DNA of 64,000 nucleotides from Spirodela intermedia (GCA_902729315.2 LR746278.1:3357501-3421500); one strand, 5' to 3'. Counted from the stretch's first letter, positions 12,841-25,489 are shown. Numbers and translations are program-made. Notes: generated by a model not told the origin, from the sequence alone.

Positions 12841-15800
12841 ATATAATTTTTTGAGAGGATTTGGTTAAGTTTTGATTATTAAATAATTACTATATTTATA
12901 GATCTATTTTTGTTTTGTTTTGATAATAAGATCTTAACCACATTTAGTCAAATCAATAAGTTTTGGGTATATACATGACACTTATTTAGTAATGCTTATT
13001 AGTTTCTTTTAGAAGATATACAAACCTTTAACAATCATGTCATATTGGTTTCTATTTGTTCATATTTTTAATTAATTTTAGGGGTTAAACATTGAACAAG
13101 ATATTTCTATAAACTTACCACCTCTCCCATTGCTAATAGTTTTTAATGACTACATGTGACCATTTTACCATCTTGAGAGCCTTGTTGATATTTTTGTAAA
13201 AACGTTTATGTGAATTTCAGAGATCTTCCATGTTGATTAAACAATAAGAAGGCAATGAGTTGAGGAAACAAATTCATGTCTCATGACATCTTCTTCGACT
13301 TGATTAAAGTGGTAACACCTTCAACCTTCAGCCAACTTTCTAACAAGAAGATAGCATTAAGATTAAAGTTTCATCAGTATCTTCTTCATTAAATTTAAAC
13401 AGATTCAAACTCAATGATAACTTTCAGAAATAATCATTTAGTGACAACTCTAAAACATATGACAACACATTATTATAAATATGTGAGAAAAAATTATATT
13501 TAACTCTTGATTTAATTATTCAAGGGAGCTGAATACCACTATCAGCTATTAACCTTTTAGAGTCATGAATTTAGAAGAGAATTTTAGTGTGAAGCTATGA
13601 AAAAGTGAAGCCTAATGGTCATCAATTGTGATTGATCAATATTTAGACTAGTATAACCCAAAAAAGAGATGGTTATGAGAGATTGATCATAAGCAGAGGA
13701 CTAAACCACTTCATACTCACTTAATCTAATGATCTAAAAATAAAATAGGATTTATGATTTGAAAGAGATGATTGAAGATCTTAGAAATAGTTTACTAAGG
13801 TCAAAGATTAAGTACCAATCAATTTCACCCCTTTTTTCATCTAAAATCTAAAATCTGATAGATATCTCAGACCAATATTGGTCTTCACCTAAGATGTACA
13901 TTTCACTCGTAATCTAACAATACTACAAGCTCTTATTAATAGGTCAAAGTACAGAACCGGTCAAAGAGTGATCTTGATGTCATGACATATATGGTGAGAT
14001 TGACCTAAGAAAGTTGGTAGTAAAGATGGTTAAGTAATTATGTAACAGAAATCAGGTGGCTAGTTTGCTGAGGGTTAAACCAGTTTATAGTACTAACTAT
14101 CTATTGTCTAGATATTTGAGCATCCAATAATCTAATCTTGAAACATATTAGTGGAACATGTGTTTTAATATTTTTTGGTTAGAAGATGTATGCCACAAAC
14201 CCCATAGCTCAAATTTCAGCCTTTTCATTTTTATATTGATTTATTTGTGCATTATAAATTTACAGTAATTATGTTTTGCAAAACAATCAGTTAGAAGTAA
14301 CCCACTTGTGACACTAGCAAAGAGAAATAAGCACAGTTCAAACAATAGTACAATCCTTCCCTTATTTCTCTTTGTTCTTTTTATTTAGAGCTGTAGCATA
14401 CCAATCTCAGGCTTCATACTCATACTCAATAAAACATCCTCATTGTTTTAAATGTACATGGCAATGAGAAATTAAAGACTCTTGTCTATGACGAATAGTT
14501 TATACTCTTCTTAGAGCATCATCAATGAAAGTGAAAAAGTCCATGTTTCAACAAAAAGATTTCACCTTTAAAGAGATAACGAGATAGAAAATTACATATA
14601 ATAAAGTTCATTTTGTAAAATAAGAAAAAAAATAAAAAAATAAAAATTATCATTTGTCGTCATATTCAAACTATTATCACAAAAAATAGGGTAAGACATC
14701 TATTAAATATCACTAAAAATAATGGATTCCAGACTAACCTCTAGGTTCAGTCCTCAAAGTTAAGTTTGAAATTTTATTTTAAAAATTAAAAAATAGATTG
14801 AGGCATAAGATAAAGCAATCTACAATAATGTGAATAAGTTTTCAATGCCCACGTTCATTAATTCTCAAATTTTCACAACAATCTGCAATATGTTCTTTGA
14901 AAGACATTCACATATTTTGTGATGTAGACACTTTATTTGAACCCAAAGTTCAAGAAATTTTATACTTAACTACTTGTGAAATTGTTATACTTTCATTCAT
15001 TTCAACTTATAATGTTATCCTTTAGCAATTGGTGAATCATCACAATTGGAATCCAACTTATTTCTTCTGGTCTTTGTCAAGGATTTCAGTTGCTTTAACT
15101 TAACTTGGCATATCTAGATTTCTTTGGGATATTTGATGATCTTCATTGTGATCATATTTTAATATTCCTAATTCAAATTATTTAATTTATCCTCACTTCA
15201 TGCATATCGCCATTCATTAACAAAGTACAAAGTGAAGATTGTTATGAAGAAGATATTACAAAGTTTTAAATATCAATAGTAGAATGGAAAATTTACAGCT
15301 AAGAGAATTTTACCCCAAACAAAATTGTTACCCTCTATCATTCTAAGAACATAAATGACTAATGAGAGGGATCAGCTAACAAAATGACAAAAACCTAAAA
15401 CCAAAATGCTTAAGACAGATTTTATTTGGAAAATCCCTCCATTAAAGAGATGTTAGATCAATAAGAATCAATTTGACCATAATAAGAACAGAAAACAACA
15501 AGATTATTTCTTCAGGTTTTTCTAAATTATATTTCCAAGCAATTTTTGGATCTTAGCCCATATTAAGGTCAAAAATGGGCTTGAATTGATTCTATTCTAT
15601 TTTGATGTTTGATCTATTTCTCTAATCATCTTTCCTTCATCAACAAGATTGTATTCTATTTTAGCTCATATTTTGATATATTCAATTTTAGCCCCTGCCT
15701 TCATCAACTCTATAAGAGCACCTTATTCTTGAATTCAATTAAAATAATATTTAGTGGCAAGAGCTTCCTTAGAATTTCCCACCAAAGTTCTCTACTTGAT

Positions 15801-17850
15801 TCATAGCTGTACATGATTCAAAGCAAGTCACTATAATTGCTCAAGTGATTAAGTCAAAACTTAATCACAAGTTTATGCCATAAGGAATAAAGAAATATAT
15901 GACCCACAATATTTTCCAGAAAAAGATGTAAAGTAAGTCACTATAGAAATTAGTTGAAGCAAAAAAATGAATTGATATTGAATTTCACCTTCTTCACCTT
16001 TGTGAACTCTTAGATGGATGAAGACTGTCATTAAAAACTGATTTAGGAGTGGCTGAAGTCATTGAGGTTTTTTTCTTCAATTTGGTAATCTTGTGATGCT
16101 AAAGCAAGCATCAATTTTCACATAAAATTGACTATGAAAATTCTATGTAAAATATTTATAAAAATAATTAGAGATGTACAGAAGAGAGCTACTAAGTTCT
16201 TGAACACTTTTATCAATTGGGAACTGTTTAAATTTATAGGAAAAATATGTAAATGGTTTCTCTCTATTTTGTACCATTCTCATGTCAGTTTTCCAAAAAG
16301 TAATTGTGATATCCTTAAAGATTAAGCTGATAAATCTAGTCTTTAAGATATTAATTTAGGAGTATCTAAGAAGATTTTTAATCATTAGAAATAAATCTCA
16401 AAATAAAGTAGTGATTTCAATCATATTAAATAAAAACTTTCTCAAAGAAAACTATTTGTATCAAAGAGACATTGTATCTTCCATATCAATATTTATCATC
16501 ATTACTTCAACGACTTATGATATCCCAAATAGTTAATTAATATTGAAAAATATTGAAAAAAATTGTGATGCCATTTGTATAGTTTGTATTCAACTAATTA
16601 ATTTTTTATCAAAAATGATCAGAAGTAATATTATGAAATCATTAACGTATACTATATATTAAGTGAGCTTTCAAGTCAATACATTAACATTAATGTAAAT
16701 TCAATATCCAGATCATTACTTTCATTAGTGGCATTTTTTGTAAGCACTGATAGTTTTCATAGTTAATAAAGAAAAAATAGTGCACTGTAAATTAATTGAA
16801 AATTGAAAATTGAAAATTTAACATCAAATATATTCATTGAACTAGCATCTAGATACTTGACACATTAATATTTAGCTTCCCTGAATCACTAATTATTATT
16901 TCAATCGTATCCAGAAGATCAACAATGTATTTAGAGTATTAAGCATATCAGGATTTGAATTTATTACCTATGTATTTTTAATTGTTTTTTGGTTTTTTGG
17001 TTTTTTGATTTTTCACTTTCTTTTACAAAGTCTTTTGAGTCATATAGAAAAAAATTGAGCGCAGCACTAGATGAAATACTATTGAGATAAGCTGCTAAAA
17101 TAGTCACAACTAACCATTAGAAGCGTACAAATAGCCATTGGGATGATTGTTTAAAACTGTTTTCTTACCATTAGAAATCTAAAAATAAATGGAAAGGTAT
17201 CTCTGTAAAAAAAGTTAAGTTCTCCAACACTTTAAAACACTCAAATAACTCATTCTCACATTCTACTTGAAAAAAGGCTACACTCTAATAGGGTGTTCAA
17301 ATGCAAGCCAACAAAAGCATTCTCAAGTGTGACACTACTAGTCCGTTATTGTAATTTTGCCCTAACTCTCACATAGGGCTTTGAATCTAAAATAAATATA
17401 TTTGAGATACACATTAGCCAGAGTCATAAAATATAATATGGAGCTAATTGAAGACTTTGTTTCGTTGGTATGCCCATGAGACTTAGAAAACATGATCCTT
17501 TATGAGTTAATTCGTTCATTCCTGAGCACTACAAGTCTTGGTTATTAATAGTAGAGAAGAATTTACAAAGCTTTTATTATATTGGTATGTGTAATTTGAA
17601 GAGAAGGGTGAAACTACTTTTAGGTTATCGGAGGCCATATGGGGAAATATTTTTCTAACATTTATGCCACCCATAGTTTTGCACAATCAATCTTAAACTT
17701 TTTAATAGAGATTTCTTAAAGACCAATGAACTTATTGGATGAATGATAGGCTTTGGATGTCAACAATCATAATTTGATAATGCGGTTTCAACAAATGTTT
17801 CAAGCAACTAGTTTTGAAGGTAATAATGACAGTTTTATGTTGGAAACGGT

Positions 17851-18062
17851 TTCAGTACACCAAGTAGCATTCCGCGAACAAAGATTTGAAATCTATTTTT
17901 AGGAAATTGTTACAAACAGATATTTTCTCAGGAATATAAAAAAGTAGGTACGAGCAAGTGTTCGTAAAGTTACTTAGGCCGGCAGCACAGGGGGAACCTG
18001 AGACCAGAAGTAAGGCCAAACCGGCAGTGCACAGAAATGGAAAGTAGTGGAAAACAGTAAGG

Positions 18063-18112
<50 letters not shown>

Positions 18113-19840
18113 GGGAGAGAGAGAGGGAGAGAGAGAGGGAGAGAGAGAGAGAGAGGGGGAGAGAGAGAGGGAGAGAGAGCATATTCTCGGGATAAACAGC
18201 ACTTTCGCCTTATGATTCTCCGAAAACCAGTGCTTTCCCACTGCGGAAGGGGAATCCAAATGAGAAGCCTGACGTTCTTGTCTTCGGAAGCGTCTATTTT
18301 TCTCTGGAAGACGCCATAAATTCTGCACAAGACAGCAATTACTCCCCTCGAGCTGGTCGAAGAAACTCCAGTAAAAGACGTGATTTCTTTGGTTCCCTGA
18401 ACTCAAGATAAGACTCACGTGGGAGAAAATTTAAAGAAGTAATTCTGCTTCTATCTTCCAGCAAGCGTCTGCATATGCTCATGGAACCAGAGAGAAATAT
18501 GGGGAGAGAAAGATAGAGAGACATAGGGGGAGACGTCATAGATAAAGAGAGAGAGAGAGAGAGAGATGTGCAATCGAATCAAAAACCAGATGTTGATGTC
18601 TAAACCTAGGGGCATTTGTTACTCCGAACAGTATTGTAAGAGGACATCTGGACGTCTTCCCTTCTGCGTTCATCTATGACTGTGTTTTTGTCCGGTTCCG
18701 ATGTGCTCAGTGATTTTCCTTCGTTTTCTTCCTGGTTTATCCTTTATTGGCTAAATGGCGCCAACGGTGATAAGATTTGAGCCACCCGTTCAATTCAAGA
18801 TGGCGCCTGAGATAACATTTATTGTCACAGATACGACCGTTTCTGGTCAACTTGGTGATTCGCGTCAAGGATAGAATGTAGTCACGTGGGCCCTCCTTTC
18901 AAAACGAGAGTTACTAAATCTCAAGCATTGATCATTTTGTTAGGATTCGGGAGAAATGTCATAAATTTAAATATGTTCTTCTAATGAGATATTTTATTAA
19001 AAATATAATTTTATGTAAGATAAAATAAAATGGACGTGTAATTGACCACATAACCGCACAATCATCATCTAGACAATGTAAGAGTGTTAATGATTTTCCT
19101 AGTAATATGATTTCAACAATTTTCAGGGAAACTTTTTTGACAAATCTTCTCATGCAAATGAATGTCCATGTGTTAGTCCCTTAAACTAGTGATAACACAT
19201 ATTCATGCCGAAGTTTCTTCAGCAATTACTAGTGTGTATCATGACTAACCATATTCAGTCACACTTCACTCATCTTGAATTACTTTGAAAAGCGTCTTTT
19301 GTCGGAATATTGTTCAAACTTGATTATAGATTGACAATTGGCTTTTACCACTGCTTTGACGAACTTCGTTAATGGTCGATGTTAGCGGAACAACCACACG
19401 TGAGCAATTGTCTTAACTAAAAATTTCCAATCTTACTTAAAGTGAATGATGACAAATGCGCACATACATATGCATTAAGATAGTACACACATATGTTGCA
19501 TATAAATTGTTTCTTGTTTTGTTAATTCTCTAAATAGAAAATGGATTGATACATGATATTCTAATATAAAGATCCATAATCTTGAAGAGTCGTATAGCTA
19601 GATGTCAGATGCTTTGAAGCTATTTTGAATTTGACACGTTTTTCTGTATTTTTTTATCAAAATATTGATCCATTGGAAAATGTGGAATTAATTTTAAGGA
19701 AGATTAGTTAAATTTAAATTTAAATTATTCAAAATTAGATAATTTTCGCTCAAACTATTAGTCTTTCCAGCATTCTCTGAATGTTTTAATAAAATTTCTC
19801 CATAATGTTTGTCATATGGAAAACCCCCCCCATCCATGCG
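17851..19840. other. Intergenic, with GA-rich and GGCGCC-containing stretch
   Basis: No gene recognised. 17990-18870 is less AT-rich than its surroundings and carries (GA)n tracts. Two palindromic GGCGCC words in similar contexts sit 46 bp apart (about 18756 and 18802); they resemble E2F-type sites but I have no gene to link them to. 18940-19800 is AT-rich and featureless to my eye. Confidence 0.4.
18061..18179. repeat. (GA)n microsatellite with GGGA interruptions
   Basis: About 120 bp of almost pure GA on the + strand, with regularly spaced GGGA units in its second half. Open frames across it on either strand encode only Leu-Ser or Arg-Glu runs and are artefacts. A shorter GA run follows at 18546-18566. 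Confidence 0.95.
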
Positions 19841-19841
19841 G

Positions 19842-19851
19842 CCTATAAATA
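19842..19851 (+). promoter_or_regulatory. TATA box candidate
   Basis: CTATAAATAG occurs just after the AT-rich spacer ends and about 80 bp before a well-placed ATG (19923). It is a strong match to a plant TATA box. Transcription would begin around 19875-19885 and could serve the NF-YB gene through a long leader or intron, or a small separate transcript. Confidence 0.5.
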
Positions 19852-19922
19852 GGTCACCTTCGAGCCGTCCTCCTCGCCATACTTTGTCATATCAGACGGA
19901 GTGGAGAAATAGGCGGGTTGAG

Positions 19923-19980
19923 ATGGAAGGAGATGGCTACCCTTATCCTTTGATGCCCGTCACCGAGGCTATCAAAGCTC
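19923..19980 (+). other. Candidate short first coding exon
   Basis: An ATG at 19923 opens a frame (MEGDGYPYPLMPVTEAIKA) that runs to a consensus splice donor, CTC|GTAAGG, at 19980/19981 in phase 1. An acceptor at 21358-21359 (CATGGCAG) would leave two bases and join it in frame to the NF-YB reading frame, removing the whole repeat array as a 1379-bp intron. The phase match alone has a one-in-three chance of being random. Alternatively this is a leader or an unrelated gene fragment. No homology recognised. Confidence 0.3.
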
Positions 19981-20209
19981 GTAAGGCGTCGCTTCTCTCT
20001 CTTTCTCTCTCCCGTCAGTTATCCATCGGTTGTCTTCTTCGATTTTTCATCGTCTGTGGCTCATTTCACCGGTGGCTTTTTCCCTCCACTCCGATCTCTC
20101 TTCTCACTGTTTTCTTCTCACTGTCTATCCTTTTCGCTTGCCATCCACCGCTTTTAGTTTCTGTAGATGCTTTCCCGAGAACCCAGAACCAATATCAGTG
20201 ATACCTGCT

Positions 20210-21320
20210 GATCTGATTTCTTCTTTCTTCCAGCGGAATATCTCTTTCTTCTTATGGTTCTTTTTATATTTATTTTCCTCTTTCAGTGTTTACAGATAGA
20301 TATATTCGTCATTTTTTTCTATCTGTAATAGATCCTAACGTTTGTAGAATGATCTCCAAGCCTCTTGTGGCCGAGGACGAGGGCCTTGTCTTCATCTCCA
20401 TGGAACCAGGTGAAAAAGAAAAGAAGAGGACTTGTCCTGGACTCTTCGATCCTCGGACATAGGCCTCTTCAGGCGCCATAGCAGCGGCTTTTAGGACTTG
20501 TCCTGGACTCTTCGATCCTCGGACATAGGCCTCTTCAGGCGCCATAGCAGCGGCTTTTACTGTTGGGTGTTCAGATTCTTCTTACCATTCCTTCTCTCCC
20601 TCTCTTCTGTGCTGATGTCAACTTCGATCTCAAAACCCATGTTTTTTAACAAATATGTAATCCTTTTTTCTATTACAGATCTTTCTTCGGTTTTCAAAGG
20701 GCCATGCGTTGTGATCTGCGATTACACTCGTCTTAGGGTTCTCCTCCCTCTTATCGCGTGGGTTTAAATCTGATGCTGCCTAGCTCTATAAATCTTGTCC
20801 TCCATCTCGAAACCCATGTTTTAATCACGCTTTCTGCTTTTTTTTCGATTAAAATCACATCAACTGCGATCTGCTAAGATAATACGTCAGAGGGATCTCC
20901 CTCTATTTCTTCCTCTCACGGTGTGGATTTATCCGTGATGATAATTATCTAAATGGATCTTGTCTTGCACTTCAACGCCCATATTTCGATCAAATATATA
21001 TTTCTTTTATATGCAATGCATGTAGTTTATTTGGTTTTTCTCTCACATATGAGATGGCTTCATAAGAAATAAAGTTCTTCTCGTTCTCCCTGTCTTACCT
21101 TGTGTAGATCTTGATGCGACTATGGTAGGTTCCTTCTAAAATCTATGTTACAATCACATGAATTATGCCTCCTAACATAATAAATTTTTATGTGGTTTTT
21201 TCAAACGTCGCCAATGACGATCCGCTTAAAGTGCTCTCTCCCTTCCACTATCAATTTAAACGCGATGCTGGTTATCATCTTTGATGTTATCTTCCATCCC
21301 AGAAAACATGTTTGAATCAT
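20210..21320 (+). repeat. Degenerate tandem array, period about 164 bp, upstream of NF-YB
   Basis: A CCCATGTTT-like word with related flanks recurs at about 20636, 20813, 20978, 21142 and 21305, giving steps of 177, 165, 164 and 163 bp. Between these words most units carry a GATCTGC/GATCCGC word, then a C/T-rich run, then a GATGCTG-like word. A weaker unit around 20380-20410, before the 66-bp duplication, may extend the array left. The last copy overlaps the upstream ATGs of the NF-YB reading frame. The units are too diverged to be recent. Confidence 0.6.
20427..20558 (+). repeat. Perfect 66-bp tandem duplication
   Basis: 20427-20492 and 20493-20558 are identical, starting AGGACTTGTCC and ending GCGGCTTTT. 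The length is a multiple of three and the reverse strand has a short open frame across both units, but nothing about that frame looks like a known protein. Perfect identity indicates a recent duplication, unlike the diverged array around it. Confidence 0.95.
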
Positions 21321-21352
21321 CTTTATGGCATGCCGATCTCACTTCCCGAACC

Positions 21353-22069
21353 ATGGCAGCTGTGATCCAGTCTGAACAGAACCCCGCCCACGCCGAGGAG
21401 AATGACCCCGAAAACAGCAGCGACAACGACGATGCAGCACAGGGCGAGCCGGCGCCAGCAGTGCCCGGCGGAGTGGCCGCCGTCAACCAGGGGGAGAAGC
21501 AAATGCCCATCGCCAACGTGATCCGAATCATGCGCAAGGTCCTTCCCAGCCACGCAAAAATCTCCGAGGATGCCAAGGAAGCCATGCAGGACTGCGTCTC
21601 CGAGTACATCTCCTATGTCACCGCCGAGGCGAACCAGCGCTGCCACGACGAGCAGCGCAAGACCATCACCCCGGAGGATCTTATATGGGCCATGAGCAGG
21701 CTCGGCTTCACCGACTACGTCGAACCGCTCAGCCTCTACCTCCAGCGCCACCGGGAATTTGAAGGCATCCGCCGCCACGACCCGCTGCCGCTAGGCTCGC
21801 GCGCGCTGCCCCCTATGGCCCCCGCGCCAGCTTTCGCACCCGCCCCGCTCAACGCCGGCATGTACCAACCGCCTGCACCGCCAATGTACAACATGATGGG
21901 CCCCCAAGGTACCGCACCCTTTTACTACCCAGACGACGCCGGGAGCAGCTCCAGCGCCGGGGCAGGCCGCGCCGATGGGACGTTCATGCCTGACGACTAC
22001 TACATGGACGGGACTGGTTGGACCCAGGGACCTCTCTATGGGTATGATCCCTACAACCAGTTCAAGTAG
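21353..22069 (+). CDS. LEC1-type NF-YB (HAP3) transcription factor subunit
   Basis: Histone-fold subunit of the CCAAT-binding NF-Y complex; pairs with NF-YC and NF-YA in the nucleus. The fold runs from MPIANVIRIMRK through KTITPEDLIWAMSRLGF to DYVEPL. LEC1-class residues are present: SHAKIS before the second helix, CVSEYISYVT and EQRKTIT. This class promotes embryo development and seed filling. At the diagnostic Asp (D55 of Arabidopsis LEC1) the codon at 21566-21568 is GAG, Glu. The C-terminal third is rich in Pro, Ala, Gly and Tyr. The start is uncertain: in-frame ATGs lie at 21284, 21308 and 21353. I prefer 21353 (238 aa) because its context ACCATGG is ideal and the other two lie in the tandem array; a spliced start from 19923 is also possible. 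Stop TAG at 22067. Coding GC is very high. A (CT)n tract lies in the presumed 3' UTR (22225-22246). Confidence 0.9.
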   Translation: MAAVIQSEQNPAHAEENDPENSSDNDDAAQGEPAPAVPGGVAAVNQGEKQMPIANVIRIMRKVLPSHAKISEDAKEAMQDCVSEYISYVTAEANQRCHDEQRKTITPEDLIWAMSRLGFTDYVEPLSLYLQRHREFEGIRRHDPLPLGSRALPPMAPAPAFAPAPLNAGMYQPPAPPMYNMMGPQGTAPFYYPDDAGSSSSAGAGRADGTFMPDDYYMDGTGWTQGPLYGYDPYNQFK

Positions 22070-25000
22070 GCCTCCGCAAGCCGTCCCTGGCCCTTCCTGT
22101 CTGTCGGTCGTTCGTGTCTCTGTGGGAGGGAGACGCTCAGAATAAGGAGGAAGGTAGAATAATGTTCGTGCTCGAGACGCAGACTGGGTATTACTAATGA
22201 GCATTTCTGAGGACTGTTCCTGCGTTCTCTCTCTCTCTCTCTCCCTCCCCTCGCTCTCGTTTTCTCTCCCTCTCACGCACTCAAGACGAAATTCTGGTAA
22301 AAAAAATCTTTCTAAAAGTACCATTGTCCTTTAAGATGGGTTCCACCTAAGAATAATTTGAGTTGACCGTAATTAACTCTGATGTATAACTAACCATTAA
22401 TCTAAATGCGCTTCTTTCCTGTTGTAGATGACAGCAGGTTACCACCTGGAATCTTCCCCTAGCGCTTAGCCCTCTCTTCCCAGTTAACCCATTTTCTTCA
22501 TCCTTCTCGTAATCGCTTTACTGGTGAAACAAACCCAAACTCAAAGCAATGGTGACCCCAACCAGACTTTCCCAACTCCCCCCCCATCCTCTCTCCCTTA
22601 ACTCTTCAAAACCCTAAAATTCCCTATAAGGGGCGACCTACAACATACCCATCTACACCATCTCCCATTCCCCCACCCCCCAGCACTGGCTTCTTAAACC
22701 GGATCCCCCAGCACCATCTCCCTCCGGATTTCCATCACGCTCCGCCTATTCATTGCCCCTTTCCACCGAGCGCTCCAGCACCTGTAGGTCCAACCGTCTA
22801 CGGCCTGCCGGCCCCTCACTCCTTTCCCTATTTCTAATAACCGATTATAATGATTTGGCGGAATCATAATCGTTAGTCAAAAATGGGGACTTATAGGCAG
22901 TTCAAAATTTACGCGAGGATAATAAACCAAAAGAAGTCAATTTATGATACACAAATGATCAGAAGCCCTATAAAAAAAATTATCTTTGTACTTGAAGAAC
23001 TATGGAATTCTATTAATCTCTCCTAAACCATAAATCTAACTTATTATCCTGTTTGGAAGCAATTTAGGGCCATCTATTTGGATCTTCCAAAAACACTGAT
23101 CAACCCGTTTATTTAAATGTAAATTTGTAAGTTGAATAAGATTGACCAAAGCTCAAGAAAAAGACAAAAATGGTTTCCTTGCAAGAGTGTGGAGTCAAAA
23201 TCTCAAACAGTCTAGAGTCATTAGAGTTACACAACCATAGGGGAACAGGTACAAGTGCTTGAATTATTGTTCATTAAACAAATAACTATGATATTATTTG
23301 TTCAGTTCATTCAAATAAATCAATAACTCTTGAAATAAGTTGACATTAAATGTCAATAACACCCGTTCAAAGTCCATAAACTTGTCAACATTCAAATAAA
23401 GTATGGCCTCTTCAAACGGTAGTGATCTAAATTGGTGGTTGAGCACAATTTTATTTTATTTGTACACAATAATTCATATATTCCAACAGTTTATAGTTGC
23501 CTTTTGATGAAGCACATGACTTCAAAAAAGGAGAGCTGAAGAAAGTTTAAACATAGCTGTCATGAAAATGTAAAAACATGGACTACAAATGTTTAAAAGC
23601 CCAAAATGCCATTATCCCCAAATAAATCAAGTTAGAAACATGTCAATTTCGGTTTTAATAACTATTCTGTTGTTAGATCATTTTAAAATTATTTTCTTTA
23701 ATTATCCAATCTTCTAGAAGAGTCATAACAAAAGGATAGTATCCTTGAACTCTAGAGGAGAATTTGATTATTACGATTTTGATTATCTTTGAGATATTTT
23801 CCTTTTGCTTGTGGATTTAAGCAACACTTGTGGCTTCAAGGGGGTTATTTTGATCCGTGTGGATTCAAAGGTATTCTTCTTATCATTGTGGACTTAAAGA
23901 TCCTTTGAATCAATCCTTGTGGATTCAAGGCATAATTTTCACTTAACTCCAAAAAATTTGCCTTGTGTACTTAAGGCCTGAAATTCATTTTTTTCTATAC
24001 TTTTGTTTTCATCTTTACTTAGCCAAGTGATAGTGTTTGAAAAGGGTCCATACTAGAGTAAATTTTGGTCCATCTAACTCAAAATGAAATAGTAATGAGT
24101 AGAGTGTGATATCTTACTATTTTAAAGCCTATCATATATGCAAACCCTATGACTTTGAAGTATAGACTTTGAGAAAACTTGTTTATCATCTCATTCAAAT
24201 CCAATCACAATTGGATAGTGTAACAAAAATCATATGATCATGTAGTCTTATTTATACAATTTTTATAAATTGATATCACTTTTAAATATCACCGATATTC
24301 TTACATCTTATGTGATATAAGTATCCCAACATATATTGTTATTTATTTTAAGTCATCCAACCTAAATTGAAATAGGCAATGAATACAATGTAGTCATGTT
24401 AGTAATACCAAAGTTTCAAATTTTCTTTCTAACGTAGGAGTGTTATATCATTTATCTTTTTCATTGAAAGTATTCCCTATCTTCCCCCTCAATCTCAATG
24501 ATTTATCGTCAATGGTAGGTGAAATCACAATTGTCTTAATCCCGAACAACAACGATCATTAACCATTATTGGACCTGATAGGGCAGTGTCAAACCCTTTA
24601 ACTCATCTATAAGCTTTACCTTTCCCCAAACCTCCTGAGGGTCACCCATCTTTTATGATTTTATCCCCAATTAAGTTTTCTTAACCAATCTAATAATTCT
24701 TAATTATAATTCGGAACCTATAATAACATTGTGACTTTTCTGAATGATTTCTGAGAAATTAAGGTGTCTTATGAAGGCTAAGCCAGAAATTCACTTCAGA
24801 ATTTCTTCGGAGTTAGATTTAATTTTCCATAAATAGAAATTAGATAATTTATGATTATGGGAGGGCTATTTTCGCAGTCATCACTTTTTATTATTCAATG
24901 GAAATATACACAAATTAAAATGAATCTTGGAAGAAAAAGAGAAGGTTTTCATAATCATAATTCTCCGTAAATGGCCATTTCTCAAGTAGCCAACTACTAC

Positions 25001-25489
25001 ATAAACATATAAATATCTGGACATATATGGATATAGATATAGCTATAGATCATCGACAAGCATGATCATCGACAAAAGGGTTGCAAGTCTGCATGCCAGG
25101 GAGATTGATTCGAAAAATGATGCGAAAATTTATATATTCATTTAGTGAGTCGATAATAAATCTGGGAGAGTACGAGGACAGAGATGATTCCAGTTGCAAG
25201 GTTTCGTCATCAGGTTCCACTGCACCATTGATTTAGCTTAGCTTCAACACCGTTCAGAATACAATCAGACCCACCAACCCTTCTGCCCTCAGATGAATCT
25301 CCTGCGTCTTTGAAATCCTTTTCCTTTTTTTTGGTTGGTTTCACTCTATCTGCCGCGCGGAGTTGATGAATGCTTGTAAATGACGTAGAGGACTCATGAA
25401 ACCGTGATTGACTTGGTTGTTCATGGTGTGTAAGGGCAACTCAGGGTTAAGAGAGAAGATCACCACGGTAGACAGTACTCCTTCCCCTA
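22070..25489. other. Intergenic DNA
   Basis: After a short GC-rich 3' flank and a C-rich stretch (about 22430-22830) the sequence becomes AT-rich. I see no gene. A cluster of six short hairpin words at 23808-23976 is listed separately. The stretch 25250-25489 is the likely 3' flank of the - strand gene that follows. Confidence 0.5.
23808..23976. repeat. Six-copy CTTGTGGATTCAAG motif cluster
   Basis: Variants of CTTGTGGATTCAAG occur at 23808, 23827, 23856, 23885, 23915 and 23961. Each keeps or nearly keeps CTTG at the left and CAAG/TAAG at the right, so each can fold into a tiny hairpin; the fifth copy has a 5-bp stem (CCTTG/CAAGG). Starts are 19, 29, 29, 30 and 46 bp apart. Sequence between copies is not conserved. 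Confidence 0.7.

Larger units (their letters stand above)
4149..17850. other. AT-rich intergenic DNA with decayed transposons
   Basis: About 13.7 kb with no supportable host gene. Open frames are short and AT-biased. Two families of old dispersed repeat and a broken copia integrase are recognisable and listed separately. The rest looks like older transposon-derived sequence too decayed to name. Confidence 0.6.

Noticed and set aside
17852..18418. Open frames of 60-190 codons across the GA tract, both strands
   Set aside because: They consist largely of Leu-Ser or Arg-Glu runs forced by the microsatellite.
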